A DNA stretch of 64,000 bases, taken from Leeuwenhoekiella aestuarii. GTDB lineage: Bacteria; Bacteroidota; Bacteroidia; Flavobacteriales; Flavobacteriaceae. The notes beneath the pieces were generated by a model that was given only the letters and a program-made list of their open reading frames with translations, searched no databases and was not told the origin of the DNA. Below, piece after piece: positions 18,640-28,022 of the stretch; position 1 is the first letter of the stretch, and each line of letters begins with the position of its first letter. The translations under genes were made by a program, and so were the position numbers. The stretch spans positions 62,001-126,000 of the forward strand of contig NZ_QOVJ01000001.1 of NCBI RefSeq assembly GCF_004104055.1, given 5' to 3'.

Positions 18640-19363
18640 AATAATAATTATTTTGCTGTTTTTGATTGTAGTGGGAATTGTTCTATTTATTGAAAACACT
18701 CAATACATAAATGATTTAAAAGGCCAGGTGACTCTTAAAGACGAAAGAATTGAAGCTTTAAAATTTAGTGACTCATCAGTTGCAGAAGCTACTAAAGAAT
18801 ACTCAAATACTATAACTAAATATATAAAAGATTGCAATGTCGATGTAGACGGAAAAACCTTTACGTTTGACGAATTTATTGATCTTTACATTAGCGAAGT
18901 TGAAAATTCAAACAAAATAAAAGATTCTTTAAGAAAGCTTTCATTTCTCAATAAAGGATATATAAAAAAGTATGGCCCATCCCTATCACTTAAAAAGAAA
19001 AACGACTCTACAATAATAATTGTCAACTCCCCAACCAGAGCAGACACTGCCTTAGCTTATCTTCAAGAATTGAAAAGCATTGAAAATGAATCGACTAGAA
19101 TCAAAGATAGTCTTCAAGTATATCGAAGTATGGTACATTTCCTTGAAAAAAAGTTTGAAATCCATTCTTACTACGATATGAACAATAAATCCATAAAATT
19201 TGGATTTAACGGTTTGGAAAAAATTGATTCTGCACTTTTTTTATTGCCATACTACAGGCATAGATTAACAATAGACAGTACGACAGTTACTGTTGAAGTT
19301 GATCAGGAGTACTTGAGAAACGAGAGAAGAGCCAAGAGGGCTCAAAGAAAAAATAAGAATTAA
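18629..19363 (+). CDS. membrane-anchored coiled-coil protein
   Basis: The 244 residues start with a membrane helix (residues 4-22, IIIILLFLIVVGIVLFIEN) and continue as a charged, mostly helical, probably periplasmic domain that ends in a very basic tail (RRAKRAQRKNKN). The layout recalls inner-membrane spanins in outline only. It overlaps the upstream small membrane protein. No family is recognised. Confidence 0.5.
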   Translation: MKNRIIIILLFLIVVGIVLFIENTQYINDLKGQVTLKDERIEALKFSDSSVAEATKEYSNTITKYIKDCNVDVDGKTFTFDEFIDLYISEVENSNKIKDSLRKLSFLNKGYIKKYGPSLSLKKKNDSTIIIVNSPTRADTALAYLQELKSIENESTRIKDSLQVYRSMVHFLEKKFEIHSYYDMNNKSIKFGFNGLEKIDSALFLLPYYRHRLTIDSTTVTVEVDQEYLRNERRAKRAQRKNKN

Positions 19364-19444
19364 TTCACTCATTAAGATATTCAATATAATAGTAGGTTAA
19401 AAATGTAAATGCTAAAAAAATTAATATCATATTCTATCTAATTT

Positions 19445-19609
19445 ATGAATCCGTACCTCCAAATAGCAAGAGAACACCTCAGCATTGAGGATTTAGAAAT
19501 GCTCTTAAGAGAAAAAAGAGGCAACTCAGCTGAGCCTATGACCTATGAGCAAAGTAGAGCCGCTTATTACGGTGAGCAATTTAAAAAGCTACATAGACGT
19601 AAAAGTTAA
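19445..19609 (+). CDS. small hypothetical protein, 54 residues
   Basis: The frame begins MNPYLQIAREHLSIEDLEML and ends QFKKLHRRKS. It is charged and helical, with a codon pattern like that of its neighbours. It ends 26 bases from the convergent tail gene. No family is recognised. Confidence 0.4.
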   Translation: MNPYLQIAREHLSIEDLEMLLREKRGNSAEPMTYEQSRAAYYGEQFKKLHRRKS

Positions 19610-19635
19610 CGGATGAAAATTTGCATTGGTTTAAA

Positions 19636-22053
19636 TTAAAATATTGATTTGTTTGCGTGCCAGTAAACACCGTCATTAATAAAAGTCCAGCGTTCGCCAA
19701 TATTCAACCCTATAGATGCTACATTTTGATTTGTGAAAATTTGACCTGTTACATTTATAACTTCATCCATTCTTTTAACTGTAATTACCCGTCCTTCTGG
19801 ATGCGTGGTAGGGTCTGGTAGGTATATATTAATTGCAGCAGAGTTGTAACAGGAGATGTATTCATCATATTGAGCAATAGTATAATCATCTGAATTGACC
19901 AGTCTTTTAATGCCTTTGAATCTACCTTGAGTCTTTAAGTCTAAAAAATAACCTCCGTAAGCTTCTACCGGGTTAACGTTTTCATTTTTTGCAATTCCAA
20001 AAACCCCGGCGATAAACTCTGTATTTTGTATATTTCCTTTAGGTAGGTTTGAATAACCTATACCTAATATTCCTGCCTTACCTTTGATATTGCTTTGTGT
20101 GAAAAGCGAAATATCTATACCGGGGAAATTTGCTACAACTCCACCGCTATTTATAGAAGCAGAAGCGCCCTCTTGGAAAGCATCACCCTGCCTGAAGCAT
20201 ACGATTGAACCGTCAATACTGCTTAAGGATATTCTTTGCTTATACGGTCTAATTCCTGCAGATCCTTCAATATTTAATTTCGTATTTAATCGAATATCTC
20301 CATTTATACTATCAAGAATAACTCTCGGCTCGACTTCCGATTCGTCTTCACTCTCGTAAATAGCTTGAGAAACTATCTTTCCACTCTGTATAAGCCAATC
20401 TCCAATATTTGCGTTTTCAGCAAGTAATGTGTTGGTAGCGATGATCTCGAAGTTATCATCTATAAACTGCCAATTAGCGATAATGAATTCTGCTGCTTGG
20501 TTATCTTGGCCTATGTAGTAGAACCATTCTTTAACACCTTCATTATTGAACTTAAAAACGTAATCAACTCTATTTTGAGAATTATGATAAAGTGTTTCAG
20601 GATTGAACTCACCCATGTTCACATACAATGGAGCTTTGAAATTACCGATGTTATTGAACACCCGGTTGAACTGCTCACTTACATATTTTTCATTCTGGTA
20701 AATGGTGTTTTTTATATTCCGCTGATCTAACAAAACACTTGTTATGTAGCTAATCGTTACCTGACTGCCAATCTCAAGGGAATACTGGTAAGGATTATTT
20801 AGTTTCTGAGATAAACTTAAAATGCGAACCTGAAAATCAATACCAAAGTCTTCATCAGTGATCGTTATGATATCACCTATATTTAATTCAGTTTGATTAC
20901 GTCTTAAATAAGGGTAGTGAGGACTAACCTTATAAATAACATTCGGTTGGCTGTACTTATCCAGATATTCGGTTGCACGCTCTAAAAGTTCTTCCTCAGC
21001 GTTGTCTATATACGCCTGAGGCATTTTGATATTGACAAGAACATACTTATCACCGGAACGAGGTCTGAAGGTTTCATTTGGTGAAGTATAGTCGGTTTCA
21101 TCGGTGTAAGGAATAATCTCTATTTCCTTATTTGAATTATTGTAACTGGCGATTTCAAATTCACGACCGGCAAGATCTCCGGTGTTGAAAATAACTTTTG
21201 CTTTTGCGCCTCCTATAAGTTGATCGTTGATATTGAAATCAATTGAGGTGTCTCGAAATTTTGTAATACTTGATGAACTAGAAACAACCCCCTTCAATCG
21301 TGGGTAAACATCCTCAAATGTTACGCTACGTTCTATGGTCCCGAAAACATTAACATTATTTTGAAGTTTGGGTATTTTTAGGCGTTTGCTTCCGTATTCA
21401 TTTGTAATGTTTCGCGTGCTTCCGCTTGGGTATAACACAGTAACCAACTCCGCATTTTGAAGGGTGAGGCGTTCAATATCTCGAAGTCCTTTTTTATACT
21501 CAAACTTTAGATTCGTTTCAGACCCTATCTTTTTCCGGAAAGTGATTTGCTTTCCTTTAACCTGAAATTCACATTCAAATTCAGCCGCTAATTTTTGAAG
21601 GGCAGCAAGACAGTTTTCATTTGTGAAGTTGAGATTCTTTCCTTCTAAAGGTTCTACATAATCAGCAAAATAAACACCTTCACCATATACCCGGTTAAGG
21701 TTTGAAATTATCAGGCTTACCGCATCAATCGGATCTCCGAACAAATAAAACTCCGATTCATCATCAAGCATAACCTGAACGTTTTTCAGGATATACATAT
21801 CTGATTTGAATTGCAGATTATAGCTGAATGTATTCTGAGACTTCTTAACTTGAGGTTCGTCCAGAATTGTATAAACAGAATCCTTGAATTCAATAAAATC
21901 TCCTATCTGCAAGTCTAGCTTTCTACCTTCAATTGTAAAGCGAGAAGTCACCACGTCTTCACCGCCTATTTTTTGAAGCAACTCCGTTTGACCGTCAATT
22001 TCTATGTTGTTAATCTGAGTTTTAACCTCATCGATATATCTAAAAATCCTCAT
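19636..22053 (-). CDS. phage tail protein (Tal/endopeptidase-like N-terminus)
   Basis: The 805-residue product looks like a tail-tip or baseplate hub protein. The N-terminal 440 residues have the beta-rich layout of prophage tail proteins (MRIFRYIDEVKTQINNIEID, LQIGDFIEFKDSVYTILDEP, LQKLAAEFECEFQVKGKQIT). The C-terminal part is a fibre-like region with short beta repeats, likely for surface contact. It is the last gene of the leftward tail module, 3 bases after the tape-measure gene. Host-range function is inferred only. Confidence 0.75.
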   Translation of the reverse strand: MRIFRYIDEVKTQINNIEIDGQTELLQKIGGEDVVTSRFTIEGRKLDLQIGDFIEFKDSVYTILDEPQVKKSQNTFSYNLQFKSDMYILKNVQVMLDDESEFYLFGDPIDAVSLIISNLNRVYGEGVYFADYVEPLEGKNLNFTNENCLAALQKLAAEFECEFQVKGKQITFRKKIGSETNLKFEYKKGLRDIERLTLQNAELVTVLYPSGSTRNITNEYGSKRLKIPKLQNNVNVFGTIERSVTFEDVYPRLKGVVSSSSSITKFRDTSIDFNINDQLIGGAKAKVIFNTGDLAGREFEIASYNNSNKEIEIIPYTDETDYTSPNETFRPRSGDKYVLVNIKMPQAYIDNAEEELLERATEYLDKYSQPNVIYKVSPHYPYLRRNQTELNIGDIITITDEDFGIDFQVRILSLSQKLNNPYQYSLEIGSQVTISYITSVLLDQRNIKNTIYQNEKYVSEQFNRVFNNIGNFKAPLYVNMGEFNPETLYHNSQNRVDYVFKFNNEGVKEWFYYIGQDNQAAEFIIANWQFIDDNFEIIATNTLLAENANIGDWLIQSGKIVSQAIYESEDESEVEPRVILDSINGDIRLNTKLNIEGSAGIRPYKQRISLSSIDGSIVCFRQGDAFQEGASASINSGGVVANFPGIDISLFTQSNIKGKAGILGIGYSNLPKGNIQNTEFIAGVFGIAKNENVNPVEAYGGYFLDLKTQGRFKGIKRLVNSDDYTIAQYDEYISCYNSAAINIYLPDPTTHPEGRVITVKRMDEVINVTGQIFTNQNVASIGLNIGERWTFINDGVYWHANKSIF

Positions 22054-22056
22054 TCT

Positions 22057-25000
22057 TTAATTTGCTTGAAATTCTATAATTGCTCTTTCAATACTAGCAA
22101 AACGGCCATCTATACTTTCTAAGTACCTGTTGTACCTAGTGTTCACCTCAATTTTAGCCAGATAAGTGATTGCTTCAGTGTTGACTTCTAAGTTTCTACG
22201 GGCATCTAATCGCATTGCGTTTAATGTACCGGCTAAAATATTTGCCGTATCTTCGGTTACTGAAGCTATAGCTCCACTTAAACCTTGTTTAGATGTATCG
22301 GCACCTAAGGATCCAATACCGGTATTTTCCAAAATATCGTTAATCGCATCTAAGTCAGTCTGAGCACCAGAAATTAGGGTGTTGTAAAAGTTTCTAAGCC
22401 TTTCAATATCTGCAGAACTATAGCTCCCGTCTGCTCCTGCCTCAGCAAACTCTTTATAAAAGTCCTCAACCTGATTTGCTAGAAAGTTTATTTTGAAATT
22501 ATTCAATAAAGCTTCCTGCATCATTACCCCAAAGTCATCGGCAAAATCTGAGGCCGCTCTTTTACCGTTCCGGAATCCTTCAATTATACTATCTGTAATT
22601 GATTGAGAAGATGTGCCTGTATAAATTTCATTGAGTTCTGCTTGCAGTTCCTGAGCCTCTCTTTTCAGCTGTTTTGCCTGCTCTGCAAACTCTTCAAGTT
22701 TCGCGGCATCCGTTCCGCTTCCCTTGCCTTTTTTCCCGATAGTAAGCCCTAATAACTTCACTTGCTTCTCGGCCTCCTTTTCGGCTTGCTCAGCTCTTTT
22801 AATGTCCTCTTGCAACTGCTCGAGATTCTTCAACTGGTCAAGTCTATTTGTAATCTGGTCACGTCCTACACTTTTAGAGATAGCATAGTCCAAATCATCA
22901 ATAGCACTATTTAACTTTTTAATGGCTTCTTCAAACTTTGCAGTATCAGAAACAACCTCAACTGTTAGAGCACTATCTAAGACGGCTAATCCTCCGCTAA
23001 TAATATCAGCAGGATTACCAGTAGCTATGCCTTTAGCAAGCTGACCAGCTCCTGCAGCGACTCCTGCGAGTTGATTCAGTAATTTTGCGGTGTCCTCATC
23101 TCCAAATTTTTGGAATAAAGAAGAAACCTGATTAAATATTCCTGCTAGCTCATTCGCGGTTTGTTGAATGTTATTTCCAACCTCATCCTGAGATCTTTTT
23201 ATTTCCTCGTTGATAGCGAGTATTTGATCTTTTGTGAGTTCTTCAGCTTTCAATTTGCCTTTCAGCTTTTGAATATGAGCCTGTAGCTCTCGGTTATTCA
23301 TATTCAATAGACTACCTAGAAAATCCGCGTGCAAACCTTCAGCATCATCAAGATACTTTTCAGCTTCTTTTAACTCTAAACGTCTAATCTTGATTCGTTC
23401 CGCTAATGCTTTACGTTCTTCGTTGGTTTGAGCTGCGTAGAACTGTTCGTAAAGGGTTCTTAATTGTCGATCAATCGCATTTATAGAAGTAGTATCAATT
23501 TCAAAGTCAACCGGTACCGTAATTGGCTGTAAACTATTTGGCGAGGTCACAACGCCTCTATTTAGGTTGATTCCCTCCTTCTCAGCTGCTAAAACGATTT
23601 TTTGCTGTTCAGCAAATACCTTTGTTTTATCTAACTGATTCTTTAGGTATTCACCGTAATCAGATCCTTGTTTTAAAAGCGTTTCAAACTGAGCATCTGC
23701 AATCTCTTTTCCTATTTGCTTAACTACGGCCTCGTACTTTTCGTACTCTTCCTTATTCTTATTGAGCATCTCAGTAAATGCATCTTTCTTGGAGTCTCCA
23801 CCAGATCCACCTTTTGGAGTGTATGAAGTATTTAAAAGGCGTTGGCGCTTCTCCGCATACTTTCTGATTTCTTCAGTTTCGCTATCTAAGAAAGGCTTTA
23901 GGGAAGGAATATCTTTTGCCAGGTCAATAGACTTGAAAGTTTCAAACACTTCCTTTCTAGCATCTACAAATTGCTTTATATCTGGAAACTTGTAGTTTTC
24001 AAATTGCTTTAATCCTTCAAGGGAATCCAATGCAGCTATTTCCTTAACGATTTGTTTTGCTCCGGCTGCATTGTCGTAGGTTAAACGTTTAATACGCTGA
24101 AGCTTTTCCTCCTCTTTATCAAGTTGATCATTAGCGTCCCCAAGACCTCGGCTGTAAAGATTTATTGCATCGTTAGCAAAGTTCAAATCTGCAATAAGAC
24201 GCCCTCCCTTTCCAAATGGATTTGCATCTAATTGCTTGTTGAGCTTTCCTAGTATTTCAGTAGGTGAATCGCTATAACTAAAATTGAGTTTGATATCTTC
24301 TTTAGCTGCGTAATCTTGAATTTCTTCTACTAATTTATAGAAATCAGAAACGCTTTCTTCATAGAGGTTTCTTTGAGTTGCTTTATTATTTTGGGCATCT
24401 ATAACCTTTTGATTGAGTCCGCTTAATTTAAGTCTTCGGTTTTGCTCGTCGTTGATATCAGAAAGAGCCTGCTTAACCTTTACAAGAGTAGTTTCAAGGT
24501 CATCGTTTTTGATCTTATCTAAATCAATACTTTGAAGGTATTCCGGATACTGCTCTTTTAACTTTCTAATTGCCTCAAAACGCTCATCGTATGAAGTATT
24601 TGTATCGAGTATAGTCGAATTTAATATATTGAATTCATTCGCATGTTTACGTATAGCGTCATTGTAATTCTCGGTATCTGCAATTGCACGGTTGAGAAAC
24701 TTTGCAAGCTCGTTGCTCACATCAAGTGCAGATTCACCAATTCCGCGCGTAATAGCTTTAATTCTATTCCCTAAAATCCCTAATTGATTAACATTTGAAG
24801 AAATATTTCTTTCAAATGCTTCTTGTGATGCTCCGGCTGAATTACCTAAATCTTCTAAGTCTTGCGCTGCGCCCTGTGCGTTTTCTCCGGTAGTTGATAG
24901 AATGGCGCCCATAGCCTCAACGCTGCCGGTTAACTCTTTTAATTTGTTCTGACTTCCTCCTGCTTCTTTATAAACTGCCTGAAAAGCGTTTTGAAGTGTT

Positions 25001-25737
25001 AATGATTTAGCCGCCCCGTCTCCAAGTACTTTAGTAGTTGCTTCAATTGCTGCTCTTATCTGGGTCATTGCCTGAGCAGTGGGAACACCTTGCTTCGTGA
25101 GTGAAGCTACTGCAGCTAAAACTTCTCTAAACTCAAAGCCTGAAGCTGCGGCCAGTGGTGCAACTTGAGATAAAGAGCTTGATAACTGTTCAAAATTGGT
25201 TTTTCCAAGTTTTACAGTTTGGAATAATGCATCCGCTACCGCTTCGGCTTCTGATGCTTCTAACTTAAATGCTTTTAACACGGTTGTTATTCCGTCCGCT
25301 GCTGTTTTAGTTGTTGTGACTCCTGCAGTGGCTGCTTTTGCCGAAACTTCAAGTAGCTTTAATCCTTCGGCACCATCATAACCGGCACTCACTATTTCAT
25401 AATACGCCTTAGCAAGTTCAACCGGACCATCCGGGCTAATTTTACTTAGATTAAAAACCTTTGATGAGATGTCATCAAAATTATCCTGAGTCGCTTTTGA
25501 AATGGTTTCAACCTCTTTCATAGCCTTCTCAAAATCCTTTGCTAATTGAAATGAATCGTTTGCTATGGCAGTAAAGGCAGCGGTTGCACCAAGCAACAAG
25601 CCTGCAAATGGATTAATGCGGCTTACAGTGCTTGCTAAACCTCCTATAATTCCCTCAGCTTCTCTCGCTCCCTGTTTAAGCCCGTCGTTATTTATGCCAC
25701 TGGCAAAAAACAAACTGTTACTCCCCCGTACTGCCAT
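22057..25737 (-). CDS. phage tail tape-measure protein
   Basis: The 1226 residues carry the TP901-type tape-measure core at about 60-330, with blocks such as VELAKAYYEIVSAGYDG, AVADALFQTVKLGKTNFEQL and AAVASLTKQGVPTAQAMTQIRAA. A hydrophobic segment lies near residue 45, and long coiled-coil and glycine-rich stretches follow. By the usual 1.5 A per residue rule, it would set a tail of roughly 180 nm, which is long for a 20-kb element. The tail-tube gene normally found nearby is missing. Confidence 0.93.
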   Translation of the reverse strand: MAVRGSNSLFFASGINNDGLKQGAREAEGIIGGLASTVSRINPFAGLLLGATAAFTAIANDSFQLAKDFEKAMKEVETISKATQDNFDDISSKVFNLSKISPDGPVELAKAYYEIVSAGYDGAEGLKLLEVSAKAATAGVTTTKTAADGITTVLKAFKLEASEAEAVADALFQTVKLGKTNFEQLSSSLSQVAPLAAASGFEFREVLAAVASLTKQGVPTAQAMTQIRAAIEATTKVLGDGAAKSLTLQNAFQAVYKEAGGSQNKLKELTGSVEAMGAILSTTGENAQGAAQDLEDLGNSAGASQEAFERNISSNVNQLGILGNRIKAITRGIGESALDVSNELAKFLNRAIADTENYNDAIRKHANEFNILNSTILDTNTSYDERFEAIRKLKEQYPEYLQSIDLDKIKNDDLETTLVKVKQALSDINDEQNRRLKLSGLNQKVIDAQNNKATQRNLYEESVSDFYKLVEEIQDYAAKEDIKLNFSYSDSPTEILGKLNKQLDANPFGKGGRLIADLNFANDAINLYSRGLGDANDQLDKEEEKLQRIKRLTYDNAAGAKQIVKEIAALDSLEGLKQFENYKFPDIKQFVDARKEVFETFKSIDLAKDIPSLKPFLDSETEEIRKYAEKRQRLLNTSYTPKGGSGGDSKKDAFTEMLNKNKEEYEKYEAVVKQIGKEIADAQFETLLKQGSDYGEYLKNQLDKTKVFAEQQKIVLAAEKEGINLNRGVVTSPNSLQPITVPVDFEIDTTSINAIDRQLRTLYEQFYAAQTNEERKALAERIKIRRLELKEAEKYLDDAEGLHADFLGSLLNMNNRELQAHIQKLKGKLKAEELTKDQILAINEEIKRSQDEVGNNIQQTANELAGIFNQVSSLFQKFGDEDTAKLLNQLAGVAAGAGQLAKGIATGNPADIISGGLAVLDSALTVEVVSDTAKFEEAIKKLNSAIDDLDYAISKSVGRDQITNRLDQLKNLEQLQEDIKRAEQAEKEAEKQVKLLGLTIGKKGKGSGTDAAKLEEFAEQAKQLKREAQELQAELNEIYTGTSSQSITDSIIEGFRNGKRAASDFADDFGVMMQEALLNNFKINFLANQVEDFYKEFAEAGADGSYSSADIERLRNFYNTLISGAQTDLDAINDILENTGIGSLGADTSKQGLSGAIASVTEDTANILAGTLNAMRLDARRNLEVNTEAITYLAKIEVNTRYNRYLESIDGRFASIERAIIEFQAN

Positions 25738-25746
25738 AACTGTAAA

Positions 25747-25992
25747 CTATTTTAAAGAAGAGATTCCGATCTGAAGAACCTCATCATCTGTGTAATCGTC
25801 AATATTAGCCGCGAACATTAAGAACTTATTAAGCTCTTGGTCACCGGATTGAAGAGCGTTACTATTGACTAAGTTTTTAAACTCTTCTTTTCTTCGCTCA
25901 ATTTTCTCAGAATTGCGTCTAAATTGTATCTGAGTGATTCGGTAAGCGACTAGGTCTTTTGCTATTTGTTTAATTTCTTCTTGTGCTGTCAT
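25747..25992 (-). CDS. small protein before the tape measure (possible assembly chaperone)
   Basis: The 81 residues are charged and helical (MTAQEEIKQIAKDLVAYRIT). Its place directly before the tape measure is where tail-assembly chaperones are usually encoded, but the sequence does not prove this. It is 9 bases from the tape-measure start. I see no sign of a programmed frameshift. Confidence 0.5.
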   Translation of the reverse strand: MTAQEEIKQIAKDLVAYRITQIQFRRNSEKIERRKEEFKNLVNSNALQSGDQELNKFLMFAANIDDYTDDEVLQIGISSLK

Positions 25993-25997
25993 AACTA

Positions 25998-26159
25998 TTA
26001 TTTTCTCATTCCGTTCATAACTCCTTGAACAAATTCTTTTTTGTCCTTCTCTGAGGTTTTGCTTTTCTCGGATTGCTCTAATCGTTTATCGATTGAATCC
26101 ATTCGTCTGTTTAATCCTTTTACCGCTTCAAGGATTGCTTCTCCTGTTTCTTGGTTCAT
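25998..26159 (-). CDS. small coiled-coil protein, 53 residues
   Basis: The product begins MNQETGEAILEAVKGLNRRM and ends FVQGVMNGMRK. It is Lys/Glu-rich and predicted as a single coiled coil. It lies 5 bases before the 81-residue gene and 18 bases after another small coiled-coil gene, with the same direction and style. Function is unknown. Confidence 0.5.
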   Translation of the reverse strand: MNQETGEAILEAVKGLNRRMDSIDKRLEQSEKSKTSEKDKKEFVQGVMNGMRK

Positions 26160-26177
26160 TTTTTTTGGTATCTAAGG

Positions 26178-26351
26178 TTATTGAATTGATTGTTTGTAGA
26201 TTTTGATTTCCTCAGGCGTGGGCTCGTTTTTAGGCTTTTGCTCTTCCTTCTTTTTTGAAGATTCATCAAACTTCTTTTCAAGGGTTTCCATTCTTTCCTG
26301 CATCCCTTTCATAAGGTCCATCATTCCTGATAATACTTTTGTTGTGCTCAT
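26178..26351 (-). CDS. small coiled-coil protein, 57 residues
   Basis: The product begins MSTTKVLSGMMDLMKGMQER and continues with a Lys/Glu-rich helix and a Pro-containing tail. Its heptad-like pattern resembles that of the next 53-residue protein, so the two could pair. It follows the ribbon-helix-helix gene by 15 bases. Function is unknown. Confidence 0.5.
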   Translation of the reverse strand: MSTTKVLSGMMDLMKGMQERMETLEKKFDESSKKKEEQKPKNEPTPEEIKIYKQSIQ

Positions 26352-26366
26352 TATGCGCTTTTGTTT

Positions 26367-26516
26367 TTAGTTAATTTTTTCTTTTAAAAGAGTAATCATA
26401 TAATCAGTAATACTCATTCCTTTACGTGCTGCAGCTACTTTGATTTTCTTTTTAAAAGCCGGCTTCACATTGAACGTGACACGCTTGTAATCTGTCTGGT
26501 TTAGTACTTGACTCAT
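26367..26516 (-). CDS. ribbon-helix-helix protein heading the tail module
   Basis: The 49 residues begin MSQVLNQTDYKRVTFNVKPA and end MSITDYMITLLKEKIN. The pattern of a short beta strand (KRVTFNVKP), a Lys-rich helix and a G-MS-TDYM turn with a second helix fits the ribbon-helix-helix (ParG/Arc-like) fold. Such proteins bind tandem DNA repeats as dimers. No toxin partner is adjacent, so an antitoxin role is unlikely. As first gene after a terminator it may regulate the tail genes. Confidence 0.6.
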   Translation of the reverse strand: MSQVLNQTDYKRVTFNVKPAFKKKIKVAAARKGMSITDYMITLLKEKIN

Positions 26517-26647
26517 GGTTAATAATTTTGATCTATAACAAATAGATGAAATATGTAAGAAGTTACAGGCGATTTTAGACGTAGGTGTGCGTAGATGCCA
26601 TACTTTTAAAGGGTTTTACTCCGTTAGGGGCTAGTATTGAAAATGAA
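26517..26647. promoter_or_regulatory. likely promoter region of the tail module
   Basis: These bases between the packaging terminator and the ribbon-helix-helix gene hold a tandem repeat CGTAGGTGTG/CGTAGATG at 26580-26597 with a 10-bp period, 63 bases upstream of the ATG. Leftward transcription of the tail genes must start here, because a hairpin ends the packaging transcript. No exact TAnnTTTG box is seen. Confidence 0.45.
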
Positions 26648-26689
26648 AAAACCCTGTAAACATTAGATCCTAACATTTGACAGGGTTTT
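26648..26689 (-). terminator. terminator after terL
   Basis: AAAACCCTGT at 26648-26657 pairs with ACAGGGTTTT at 26680-26689. On the leftward strand the stem is followed by TTTTTTC, giving a normal intrinsic terminator for the replication and packaging transcript. Confidence 0.75.
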
Positions 26690-26692
26690 ATT

Positions 26693-26710
26693 TGTACGGC
26701 ATTTGTACTG
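26693..26710 (-). repeat. inverted CCGTACA pair in the middle of the element
   Basis: On the leftward strand CAGTACA and CCGTACA lie with starts 11 bp apart (top strand TGTACGG at 26693-26699 and TGTACTG at 26704-26710). This is the same pair as at the two ends with one mismatch, in opposite orientation. As at the right end, a hairpin follows the pair directly. Confidence 0.55.
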
Positions 26711-26717
26711 TGAAGCA

Positions 26718-28022
26718 TCAACCGCCCCAACTTAAACCTTTAACCGGCTTCGGTTTGCTTACTGTGAAGCCTATATTTTGTATCTCGAAAATCATTCTCA
26801 TTATTAGCGCGTCAAGTATATCTGGTGAATGGCCAATCACTTCCTTAATTTTTGATTTTGGCAGCAACTGTATTTTGCCATCGTCATCTAGTTTATAGCT
26901 TTTCAAGCATTCAAGCTCTTTATAAAGTTTGGTTTTATCAATAAAGCAATTAATTTTAATCGTTCCGCTGTTAACCACTTTTGCAAACTCATAACCGCAC
27001 TGGCTTTTAAGGTTTTTGTAGTTGACTTCCTGTCCTTCTTTTTTTATAGGCTTTGCTCCATTATTGAATGGAACAGCCCCGGCTAGATAACCTCTCAAGA
27101 AAGATCCTAAGCCGTCTGCATCATAAGTAATATTTGATCGTTTTACTTTGAATTCAAGAGCCTTATCCTTGAGAAACTTTTCAACGTCTGGAGCTTCGCA
27201 TTTTTCAATTGTATTAAATTCAACTATTCGCCATCCATCCCAAACGATAACCACGAAATTATCTGAGCCGTGAAGAGCTATATCTGCAGTAATATACTTT
27301 TCACCAGGTTCCGCATGATCATTCGTGAATAAAGCTTGCATACTTCCGAAATCAATTAGCTGGTCATCCGATTCTTGTTGCTCAGCTAAATACAACTGTT
27401 TAAATATTTTAGGAGGTAAATCCTTTTGCGCCTGAATAATTTCGTCTTCAGAAAGAATACCCTCAGCCACGCCATCCCAAGCCGTTACTTTGAAATATGC
27501 ATACTCCGGATCTGTTTTAGACTTATCCGCAATCTGGTGCATCCAGTTTGAAACTCCTCCAAAGTTCCCAATAAGCTTCATTTTACCCCGTGTGCTTGTT
27601 ATGGTAGATCGCAACGCGTAAAAAGCCTCTACCCTTGCGCGTGGTGCCTCATCAAATACAATTGAATATACGTCCTCGCCAAAAAGGTTATCTGGCTTCT
27701 CAGCACTCTTAAAGTGAATAATTGCACCGTTAGGACACGTAATAGTTAGGTTACTTTCATTGATTTGATAAATACCTAATCTTCCTAATCTGGTTTTTAA
27801 TCTGCTAAATGCGATTTTTGCCTGAGAATATACCGGAGCGACCCACCAATGATTAAAGCCGGGTTTATTCCAATCTTGGTGAGCTTGCTCATAAATCCAC
27901 CAGATATGAGAGAATGTTTTCCCGACTTTAGTTGATGCCTCCGTAACTGTAAAGCGGCTATCATTGTACAAAAAGTTTTGTTGATAGGTTGTAAGCTTTG
28001 GCCTTTCGATTATTATATCCAT
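26718..28022 (-). CDS. phage terminase large subunit
   Basis: The 434-residue protein is the ATP-driven DNA packaging motor and nuclease. The Walker A-like block is EASTKVGKTFSH near residue 35; the Walker B block is VYSIVFDEAPRA near residue 125. The C-terminal nuclease domain shows ITADIALHGSDN and the acidic TYDADGLGSFLRGYL. The start shares one base with the terS stop (TAATG), so translation is coupled. In most phages terL precedes portal; here it follows it. Confidence 0.93.
   Translation of the reverse strand: MDIIIERPKLTTYQQNFLYNDSRFTVTEASTKVGKTFSHIWWIYEQAHQDWNKPGFNHWWVAPVYSQAKIAFSRLKTRLGRLGIYQINESNLTITCPNGAIIHFKSAEKPDNLFGEDVYSIVFDEAPRARVEAFYALRSTITSTRGKMKLIGNFGGVSNWMHQIADKSKTDPEYAYFKVTAWDGVAEGILSEDEIIQAQKDLPPKIFKQLYLAEQQESDDQLIDFGSMQALFTNDHAEPGEKYITADIALHGSDNFVVIVWDGWRIVEFNTIEKCEAPDVEKFLKDKALEFKVKRSNITYDADGLGSFLRGYLAGAVPFNNGAKPIKKEGQEVNYKNLKSQCGYEFAKVVNSGTIKINCFIDKTKLYKELECLKSYKLDDDGKIQLLPKSKIKEVIGHSPDILDALIMRMIFEIQNIGFTVSKPKPVKGLSWGG

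Noticed and set aside
26367-26516. Ribbon-helix-helix protein as antitoxin of a toxin-antitoxin pair
   Set aside because: The adjacent genes are coiled-coil and tail proteins, with no toxin family.
26600-26635. tRNA-end-like sequence (GGGTTTTACTCCGTTAGGGGC) in the middle of the element
   Set aside because: It recalls a tRNA 3' end and thus an old attachment site, but no T-stem pairs correctly and there is no matching repeat.
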